From contig JAUYHF010000062.1 in NCBI GenBank assembly GCA_030690165.1, forward strand, positions 1-64,000: a stretch of DNA of 64,000 bases. The letters are read 5' to 3'. The notes below the pieces were generated by a model that ran no database searches, was not told the origin of the DNA, and saw only the letters and a list, made by a program, of their open reading frames with translations. This stretch comes from Deltaproteobacteria bacterium. Lineage in GTDB: Bacteria; Desulfobacterota; GWC2-55-46; UBA9637. A program made the translations under genes and the position numbers. Positions within the stretch are counted from its first letter, which is position 1. Each line of letters starts with the position of its first letter. Of the stretch, positions 26,761 through 33,418 are shown piece after piece.

Positions 26761-28349
26761 TTGCTTTCTCCTTCTGCCTTCACGAGATTGAGATCTCCTG
26801 AGGGTATAGAGACATGGCCTTCGGCAGCTGGCTGGGACTGATTTTTAACTTTGTTCTTCTTTACCATCTCAACGATATGCGCGGTTGAGGCCGAGGTAAG
26901 CTTAAAGAAGTGCTGCGGGTAAACGCCCATCCAGAGTATCAATATTATTATGGGCAAAAGGGTCAGGAACTCCCTTGCGTTCAAGTCCTTAAGCTCGACG
27001 TTCTCCTGGTGCGTGATCTTGCCGAATATGACCCTCTGGAACATCCATAGCATGTAGGCCGCGCCGAGTATGACGCCGGTCGCCGCAAGGACTGCTGCAA
27101 CCATACTCGCCTTAAACAACCCTATCAAGATAAGTATCTCGCCGATGAACCCATTCGTGCCAGGAAGCCCGATGGAAGAAAAGACTATTATCATGACGAA
27201 CGCGGCGTAAAGAGGCATTACCTTGGCTATCCCGCCGAAGTCGTCTATAAGGCGGGTATGTCTGCGCTCGTAGATCATTCCTATTATAAGGAAGAGCCCT
27301 CCGGTAGAGACGCCGTGGTTTATCATCTGGATGACCCCGCCGTCTATGCCCTGCTGGTTCATGGCGAATATACCCGCCATAACGGCTCCTAAATGGCTTA
27401 CGCTTGAATATGCGACGAGCTTTTTTATATCGTTCTGCGCCATCGCAAGGAATGCCCCGTAGATTATCCCGATTACCGAGAGTATCAATATGTAAGGGGT
27501 AAAGGCAAGGCTCGCATCGCCTAATAGAGGCAGGTTGAACCTTAAAAACCCGTAGGTGCCCATCTTAAGGAGCACACCCGCGAGGATGACGCTGCCAGCG
27601 GTCGGGGCCTCGACGTGCGCGTCCGGGAGCCATGTATGGAACGGGAATACCGGCACTTTTATGGCAAAGCTTAAGAAGAACGCTATAAAGACCCACCACT
27701 GGAGGTTATAGGGATAGGTCACTTCATACAATTTAAGAAGGTTGAAGGTGTACTCGCCTGTTGCGCTGCCGTGGGCGTAATATAGCGCGAGTATTCCCAC
27801 AAGCATAAAGAGGGACCCAAACAACGTATAGAGGAAGAACTTCATATTGGCGTAAAGCTTCCGTGCCCCGCCCCATATGCCTATGAGGAAGAACATCGGC
27901 ACAAGCCCTACCTCCCAGAAAAGGAAGAACAGTATCATATCGAGGGAGACGAAGACCCCTATCATCCCGGTCTCCAGGATGAGGATGTGTATCATGTACT
28001 CTTTTACCCGCTCCTCTATCGCGCTCCATGAGATGAGCACGCTTATGATGCCAAATAATGTCGTAAGGAGTATAAGGACAAGGCTTATCCCGTCCATCCC
28101 GAGGAAGTACTCGGCCCCGATGCCAGGTATCCACGCCGCCTTCTCCACGAACTGCATCTTGTAGGTAGTGGTGTCGAAGTAGAATAGGAGGATGATAGAT
28201 ATAAGGAACTCCACCATAGTGATCCCGAGGACGGCGAACCTTATCGCGTCCTTACTCTCCTTGGGGATGAAAACGAGTATCACCGCCCCCAGTATGGGCA
28301 GGAGTATAAGTATGGTCAATATCGGAAAATGCAGCGCGTTTTCTATCAT
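26757..28349 (-). CDS. nuoM: NADH:quinone oxidoreductase subunit M, first copy
   Basis: A 530-residue antiporter-like subunit. F-W-E-V-G-L-V-P-M-F-F-L-I-G holds the conserved glutamate and F-A-I-K-V-P-V-F-P-F-H-T-W-L-P-D-A-H the lysine. The rest aligns with the second copy throughout, so neither is a fragment. A polar C-terminal tail of about 30 residues is longer than usual. It lies nine bases after nuoL and overlaps the second nuoM. Which copy is closer to the ordinary NuoM position next to L or N needs a tree. Confidence 0.95.
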   Translation of the reverse strand: MIENALHFPILTILILLPILGAVILVFIPKESKDAIRFAVLGITMVEFLISIILLFYFDTTTYKMQFVEKAAWIPGIGAEYFLGMDGISLVLILLTTLFGIISVLISWSAIEERVKEYMIHILILETGMIGVFVSLDMILFFLFWEVGLVPMFFLIGIWGGARKLYANMKFFLYTLFGSLFMLVGILALYYAHGSATGEYTFNLLKLYEVTYPYNLQWWVFIAFFLSFAIKVPVFPFHTWLPDAHVEAPTAGSVILAGVLLKMGTYGFLRFNLPLLGDASLAFTPYILILSVIGIIYGAFLAMAQNDIKKLVAYSSVSHLGAVMAGIFAMNQQGIDGGVIQMINHGVSTGGLFLIIGMIYERRHTRLIDDFGGIAKVMPLYAAFVMIIVFSSIGLPGTNGFIGEILILIGLFKASMVAAVLAATGVILGAAYMLWMFQRVIFGKITHQENVELKDLNAREFLTLLPIIILILWMGVYPQHFFKLTSASTAHIVEMVKKNKVKNQSQPAAEGHVSIPSGDLNLVKAEGESK

Positions 28350-28358
28350 ATTTATTCC

Positions 28359-30380
28359 TTAGCCCAAAAGCACCCTTACGAGCACTATGAGAACGCCGAG
28401 CACGAATATAAAGGCGTAGTTCTGCAGATACCCTGTCTGGAGCTTCCTCCAGATGGAGCTGTTGAAATTCACAAGGGTAGCTATGGAGTTCACGATCCCG
28501 TCGACTATGTATATATCAAACTTATGCGAAGCCCACGATAATAACCTCGTTATCCATGCGACGTTATTGACTATCCCGTCTATAATCCCGAGGTCGAACG
28601 ACAGGCACCAGCCGCAGAACCTCTTTATGGGGTTCACTATTACGGCGTCGTATATCTCATCGACGTAGTATTTGTTGTAGAGGAGCTTATGTATCCCGCT
28701 AAAGTTCCCGGCCATGTTCTCCGCTGTCCAGAACGAAGGGGAGAACGACCTTAAAGGCGCGTAGTACATCAAGGCCGCAAGGAATATCCCGAGGGCCCCT
28801 GCCCCGACTGATACGCCCATAAGTATGAACTCAAGGCTGCCGTGCCCAGCCTCAGCCGCGCCGGCTGTGCCGTGCGAGGCATGCCCTATCGCAGGGCTCA
28901 AGAAGCTATGGAGCTTCGAGCCTCCCTCGAAGAATGGTATGCCCACCACCCCGCCGACTATCGCGAGGAAGGCAAGCACAATAAGAGGTATCGTCATTAC
29001 CGGGGGCGACTCATGTATATGGTGCTTCGTATGCTCATCAGCCCTGCACTCTCCGCTGAATGTCAGGAAGACCTGCCTGAACATGTAGAACGCCGTAAGG
29101 AACGCCGTAAAGAGCCCGACCGCCCATATAATAAGGTGCCCTCTTGAGAAGGCCTCCCAGAGTATCTCATCCTTTGACCAAAAACCGCTTAAAGGCGGTA
29201 TCCCCGCTATGGCGAGAGCGCCTATGGTGAATGTTATCGAAGTGGTTTTAAGGTGGCGGTGCAGCCCGCCCATCTTCTTCATGTCCTGCTCGCCGGACAT
29301 GGCGTGTATAACGCTGCCGGAGCCTAAGAAGAGTAGACCTTTAAAGAAGGCGTGGGTCATGAGGTGGAATACCCCTGCCACGTACGCGCCCAAGCCGACA
29401 GCGGCGAACATGTACCCAAGCTGGCTTACCGTCGAGTATGCAAGCACCTTCTTTATATCGTTCTGCACAAGGCCGATGGTAGCGGCGAATAGGGCCGTAA
29501 ATATCCCTATGACCGCCACGACATGGCCTACTTCAGGCGCCATCGAATAAAGCGCGCTATTCCTCGCCACCATATATACGCCAGCTGTCACCATCGTCGC
29601 GGCGTGTATGAGGGCGCTGACTGGCGTGGGGCCTTCCATCGCGTCGGGGAGCCAGACATACAGAGGGAACTGGGCTGACTTTCCGATAGCCCCGACGAAC
29701 AGGAGAGCCGCAATCGTCGCCACTATCCTCGGGTCGAGCTCGTGGAGACTGGCGAACACTACCTTGTAATCAAGCGAATTGACCCCATGGCCGGACAGAG
29801 TCCAGAATAAAAGAAATAGGCCGAGTATGAAGCCGAAGTCCCCGATCCTGTTCACCACGAAAGCCTTTTTCCCGGCGTCGCTCGCTGATTTCTTCTCATA
29901 CCAGAAGCCTATAAGCAGGTACGAGCACAAGCCCACGCCCTCCCATCCGAGGAACATGATAAGGTAGTTCGACCCCAGTACCAGCATGAGCATAAAAAAG
30001 ACAAAGAGGTTTAGATAGGAGAAATACCTCCAGTAGCTCTTGTCGTGGTGCATGTAGCCGACTGAATATATGTGTATTAGAAAGCCCACTCCCGTAACTA
30101 CGAGGGACATCAGGGTGGAGAGCGGGTCAACGAGGAAGGAGACGTCTATATGGAACGAGCCGCTCGTTATCCAGTTGAATACGTTCACCTCGACCGAACG
30201 CGCCCCTTCCGGCAGCGCTATCAGGCTGAAGAATATGGATACCGAGATGAGGAAAGAGACGGCCATCGAGAGGCAGGCAACAAACCCTACAGCCTTCTTC
30301 CCGATCCTGCCCCCCACTACGCCGTTTATTATGGCGCCTATGAGCGGAAGCAAAGGTATAAGCCAGACCTGTTGTATCAT
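28359..30380 (-). CDS. nuoL: NADH:quinone oxidoreductase subunit L with extended lateral helix
   Basis: A 673-residue distal antiporter-like subunit, some 60 longer than E. coli NuoL. F-L-G-W-E-G-V-G-L-C-S-Y-L-L-I-G holds the glutamate and G-A-I-G-K-S-A-Q-F-P-L-Y-V-W-L-P-D-A-M the lysine. Near the end, in the amphipathic helix that runs along the membrane arm, residues 595-620 (F-D-L-G-I-I-D-G-I-V-N ...) are repeated in tandem at 621-646 (F-D-I-Y-I-V-D-G-I-V-N ...). Such an insertion is what a complex with one more pump subunit needs. It starts one base after nuoK. Confidence 0.96.
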   Translation of the reverse strand: MIQQVWLIPLLPLIGAIINGVVGGRIGKKAVGFVACLSMAVSFLISVSIFFSLIALPEGARSVEVNVFNWITSGSFHIDVSFLVDPLSTLMSLVVTGVGFLIHIYSVGYMHHDKSYWRYFSYLNLFVFFMLMLVLGSNYLIMFLGWEGVGLCSYLLIGFWYEKKSASDAGKKAFVVNRIGDFGFILGLFLLFWTLSGHGVNSLDYKVVFASLHELDPRIVATIAALLFVGAIGKSAQFPLYVWLPDAMEGPTPVSALIHAATMVTAGVYMVARNSALYSMAPEVGHVVAVIGIFTALFAATIGLVQNDIKKVLAYSTVSQLGYMFAAVGLGAYVAGVFHLMTHAFFKGLLFLGSGSVIHAMSGEQDMKKMGGLHRHLKTTSITFTIGALAIAGIPPLSGFWSKDEILWEAFSRGHLIIWAVGLFTAFLTAFYMFRQVFLTFSGECRADEHTKHHIHESPPVMTIPLIVLAFLAIVGGVVGIPFFEGGSKLHSFLSPAIGHASHGTAGAAEAGHGSLEFILMGVSVGAGALGIFLAALMYYAPLRSFSPSFWTAENMAGNFSGIHKLLYNKYYVDEIYDAVIVNPIKRFCGWCLSFDLGIIDGIVNNVAWITRLLSWASHKFDIYIVDGIVNSIATLVNFNSSIWRKLQTGYLQNYAFIFVLGVLIVLVRVLLG

Positions 30381-30381
30381 C

Positions 30382-30684
30382 CTATCCCCTCATCTCGTCG
30401 AGTTCGTCGACATAGACCGTCTGCCTTCTTCTGTATACGGCAACGAGTATCGCAAGCCCTATCGCGACCTCGGCAGCGGCGATGGTTATATTGAACACCA
30501 CAAAGACTGTCCCTGTAATCGTTTGCAGATAATACGAGAACGCGGCGAAGCTTATGTTTACAGAGTTGAATATAAGCTCAAGCGACATCAATACAATAAT
30601 GATATTGCGCCTGAGCAAAACCCCGGCAATGCCTATGAGGAAGAGTATGAAGCTTAAGATTAAAAAGTGATAGAGTGTCAGCAT
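30382..30684 (-). CDS. nuoK: NADH:quinone oxidoreductase subunit K
   Basis: A 100-residue membrane protein of standard size with three helices. L-S-L-E-L-I-F-N-S-V-N-I-S-F and A-A-A-E-V-A-I-G-L-A-I-L-V show the two membrane glutamates that are part of the proton path. It overlaps the nuoJ stop by one base (TAATG) and is followed one base later by nuoL. Confidence 0.95.
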   Translation of the reverse strand: MLTLYHFLILSFILFLIGIAGVLLRRNIIIVLMSLELIFNSVNISFAAFSYYLQTITGTVFVVFNITIAAAEVAIGLAILVAVYRRRQTVYVDELDEMRG

Positions 30685-31241
30685 TATATATCTTCCGGTT
30701 TGTTTCTGTCTGCGCCCCTGCCCACGAAAGGCGCTTCTGTGCCTTTCGTCCTCATTACCAGCACAACGGCGCCGATCAGCGCTATAAGGAGAATGAGAGA
30801 GACTATCTCGAACGGGAATACGAACTTCGTGTATATTAAGCGGCCTATGACCTCGGTATTCTTGGCAAGGACCGCCTCGTTATATATGCCGCGAGGCACG
30901 GTCAATTTGCCCGAGAACATGAGAAAGCCCATTAGCACAAAGAGCGCCGCCACTATCACGAGGGCGGAAACGCTCTGGCTGTGCATGTGCTCCTTGAACG
31001 TCTCTTTTCTGATATCAAGTACCAATACCACGAAAAGGAACAGCACCATTACCGCGCCCACATATATAAATACCTGCACCGCCGCGAGGAAAGGCGCCCT
31101 TAAAAGGATGAATATCGCCGCCACCTGCAGGAAACAAACCATAAGGAAGAAGGCGCTGTGAACAGGGTTTCTAATAGAGACAACCGCTATCGCAGATGAC
31201 ACAGCCAGTATTGCGAATATGTAGAAAAAGATTAGTTCCAT
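30684..31241 (-). CDS. nuoJ: NADH:quinone oxidoreductase subunit J
   Basis: A 185-residue membrane subunit with five helices. The segment I-R-N-P-V-H-S-A-F-F-L-M, then Q-V-F-I-Y-V-G-A-V-M-V-L-F-L-F-V-V-L-V-L-D, is the family core. The C-terminal tail is polar. It is the first gene, in reading order, of the G+C-rich block. A 28-base gap from nuoI contrasts with the tight overlaps inside the block. Confidence 0.94.
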   Translation of the reverse strand: MELIFFYIFAILAVSSAIAVVSIRNPVHSAFFLMVCFLQVAAIFILLRAPFLAAVQVFIYVGAVMVLFLFVVLVLDIRKETFKEHMHSQSVSALVIVAALFVLMGFLMFSGKLTVPRGIYNEAVLAKNTEVIGRLIYTKFVFPFEIVSLILLIALIGAVVLVMRTKGTEAPFVGRGADRNKPEDI

Positions 31242-31269
31242 AGTTGTTACCAGCGCCAGTTTCTTTTAC

Positions 31270-31815
31270 CTACCACCATCTCTTCTTTTTTGTTAAATCG
31301 GCCGTAACCTTAAGCCCCTCTTTAGTCTTCTCAAGCATGGCCTTTACCACATAACCGCCCTCAAGTTCCTGAGGCATTTCCCTTGGCTCAAGAAGCCTTT
31401 CCTTTACGGCAAGGGCGCAATCAAGAGAAAAACACGCAAGCTCATAATCCCGCCCCATCCTGATTGCGGTTGTAGGACAGGCATCTTCGCAAAAGCCGCA
31501 GAACATGCACCGGACAAGGTTTATCTCATAAACCTTTGCAATCCTGTCAGATATGCCGATGCCTGTATTGTCTTCCATTGGAATAACTGTAATGCACTTT
31601 GTGGGGCACGCCTTTGCGCAAAGCTCACACGCAACACAGAGCTCCCTTCCCTGCGCGTCCCTGTTCAATGTATGAAGGCCCCTGAACCTCTGATAAGGCA
31701 GCCATTTCTCCTCATCAGGATAACGCATGGTAATACTCTTTGATGCATTATATTTAAGGGTCAGGGAAAGCCCCTTTATAAAATCTATAAAAAATATGTT
31801 TTTGAAAATGCTCAT
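31270..31815 (-). CDS. nuoI: NADH:quinone oxidoreductase subunit I
   Basis: A 181-residue ferredoxin-like subunit in the peripheral arm that carries two [4Fe-4S] clusters (N6a, N6b). C-V-A-C-E-L-C-A-K-A-C-P and C-M-F-C-G-F-C-E-D-A-C-P are the two binding motifs. An N-terminal amphipathic stretch anchors it to the membrane. Its start overlaps the nuoH stop (ATGA). It still has the local A+T-richer codon use, unlike nuoJ next to it. Confidence 0.96.
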   Translation of the reverse strand: MSIFKNIFFIDFIKGLSLTLKYNASKSITMRYPDEEKWLPYQRFRGLHTLNRDAQGRELCVACELCAKACPTKCITVIPMEDNTGIGISDRIAKVYEINLVRCMFCGFCEDACPTTAIRMGRDYELACFSLDCALAVKERLLEPREMPQELEGGYVVKAMLEKTKEGLKVTADLTKKKRWW

Positions 31816-32819
31816 AGTAGAAATAATCCTGTAATCAATATATTAACCAAAGAGAGAGGCAGCAAAATCTTCCATCCGATGGTCATAAGCTGGTCGTAAC
31901 GATACCTCGGCAGGGTAAATCTTATCCACATGAAAAAGTATATGAAGAATGCCACCTTGGCGACAAACCAGAAAATCGGTATCTCCGGCATAAACATCGG
32001 CGCATTCCAGCCTCCAAAGAAAAGTATTACAGCCAGAACAGAGGCAGTCACCAATGCCACATATTCCGTAAGCATGAAGAATGAAAACCTCATCGCGCTG
32101 TATTCCACATGGTAGCCTGCAGCCAGGGTTCCTTCATCCTCCGGCAGGTCAAAAGGTATCCTGTTTATCTCTGCAAGACCTGCTATTAAGAAAATTATAA
32201 ATCCAAGCGGCTGATAGACAATATTCCATAAACCCTTCTGGCTGTTTACTATATCCAGAAGGCTCAGGGAATTTGAAATCATCACAACGGCTACACAGGA
32301 AAATGTCAGGGCTATCTCATAGCTTATCATCTGGGCAGCCGACCTTATGCCTCCCATGGCAGCGTATTTGCTGTTGGACGCCCAGCCGCCTAAGATGATG
32401 CCGTATACGCTGATCCCTCCGATAGCCAGCACATAGAGTATGCCTACATTCATATCGGAGATATAGAGTGTAACCTCTTTATTGATAAACGGGATAGTCA
32501 TCTTATCGCCAAAAGGTATGGCGGCATAAACAGCGAATGCAGGCACCATGGCAAGCAGGGGCGCAATCTTGAAGAGCCATTTATCAGCCTTCTCAGGCAC
32601 AATATCCTCTTTGAACATAAGTTTAATTGAGTCTGCGATAGGTTGCAGTATGCCATGCGGCCCGACCCTGAATGGCCCAAGCCGGACCTGGATATGGCCT
32701 GCAACCTTCCTCTCAATCCATGTAAGAGGGATTGGAAGCCCGAAAAGGATCATACTTACTACGATGACCTTTATAATAATCAAAGCTACTTCTATGAGCG
32801 TGTTGATGTCCATCATCAC
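31812..32819 (-). CDS. nuoH: NADH:quinone oxidoreductase subunit H
   Basis: A 335-residue membrane subunit that forms the quinone-binding interface. W-I-E-R-K-V-A-G-H-I-Q-x-R-L-G-P, then G-I-L-Q-P-I-A-D-S-I-K-L, and E-I-N-R-I-P-F-D-L-P-E-D-E-G-T-L are diagnostic. Starts GTG 32819, ATG 32816 and ATG 32813 are in frame. None has a good ribosome site: GGAGGAGG lies about 40 bases upstream, separated by an AAATTGCA repeat. Confidence 0.95.
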   Translation of the reverse strand: MMMDINTLIEVALIIIKVIVVSMILFGLPIPLTWIERKVAGHIQVRLGPFRVGPHGILQPIADSIKLMFKEDIVPEKADKWLFKIAPLLAMVPAFAVYAAIPFGDKMTIPFINKEVTLYISDMNVGILYVLAIGGISVYGIILGGWASNSKYAAMGGIRSAAQMISYEIALTFSCVAVVMISNSLSLLDIVNSQKGLWNIVYQPLGFIIFLIAGLAEINRIPFDLPEDEGTLAAGYHVEYSAMRFSFFMLTEYVALVTASVLAVILFFGGWNAPMFMPEIPIFWFVAKVAFFIYFFMWIRFTLPRYRYDQLMTIGWKILLPLSLVNILITGLFLL

Positions 32820-32859
32820 AATTTTAAATTTGCAATTTGCAATTTACAATTTGCAATTT
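32820..32859. repeat. AAATTGCA-type repeat between the CNB gene and nuoH
   Basis: Several tandem TTTGCAATTTGCAATTTACAA-like units fill the 40 bases. They resemble the repeat between hslV and xerC and come between a GGAGGAGG site (in the end of the previous gene) and the nuoH start. Confidence 0.65.
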
Positions 32860-33330
32860 TTACCTCCTCCTCCCCCACATATAATTCACCATCTCAACAT
32901 ATCGGGTATTCATTCCTCTGACAAGGGTGTGAATAGTAAAGATAATGTTCTTAAGTATCTTATAAATCATTCTTGGATGTGAATCCATAAGTTTTTCAAA
33001 ATCCTGTTTCTCAATGCAAAATGCCTCTGTGTTTGATATGGATATTATTGTGGCAGAACGGGGTCTCCCGTCAAGGAAACTCATCTCGCCGAACATATCC
33101 CCGTCTTTCATAAGTGTAAGGGTCATAAGCTCGCCGTCCGGCGCGGCCTTGCATGCCTTTACCTCACCTTTCCTTATAATGTACATGGAAGTTCCATCTT
33201 CATTTTCTTTAAAAACAGCTTCGCCTATTTTATAGTTTTTCTTTTTTATAATCTTTGATATGGCGCTTAGTTCTTCATCAGTAAGGTCTGAAAAAAACGA
33301 CATCTCTCTTAAAATCTTTGGGTCAACCAT
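32860..33330 (-). CDS. Stand-alone cyclic-nucleotide-binding domain protein
   Basis: A 156-residue protein made of one CNB (cAMP/CRP-type) beta barrel and a C-terminal helix pair, without a DNA-binding domain. F-F-S-D-L-T-D-E-E-L-S is the usual start, and D-G-D-M-F-G-E-M-S-F-L-D-G-R-P-R-S-A-T is a complete phosphate-binding cassette with the arginine, so ligand binding is plausible. GGGAGG lies six bases before ATG. The gene sits inside the nuo operon between nuoG and nuoH, which is not a standard complex I location. Confidence 0.88.
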   Translation of the reverse strand: MVDPKILREMSFFSDLTDEELSAISKIIKKKNYKIGEAVFKENEDGTSMYIIRKGEVKACKAAPDGELMTLTLMKDGDMFGEMSFLDGRPRSATIISISNTEAFCIEKQDFEKLMDSHPRMIYKILKNIIFTIHTLVRGMNTRYVEMVNYMWGRRR

Positions 33331-33351
33331 AATTCACCTCCCTTTTTAGGA

Positions 33352-33418
33352 CAGGTTTAGGTTGAGGTTAAGGTTAAGAAAAAATCTTTTACTCAACCTC
33401 AACCTAAACCTCAACCTG
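33352..33418. repeat. Long inverted repeat at the end of nuoG
   Basis: Arms of 27 bases built from TTGAGG/TTTAGG hexamers (33352-33378 and 33392-33418) face each other. Differences are mostly T/C, which still pair as G-U in RNA. The right arm encodes the last nuoG residues (Q-V-E-V) and its TAG stop. The element may lower read-through or protect the upstream message end. Confidence 0.75.

Noticed and set aside
30070-30657. Long plus-strand frame opposite nuoL and nuoK
   Set aside because: Both opposite genes are certain. The frame arises from G+C-rich codons and encodes no recognisable protein.
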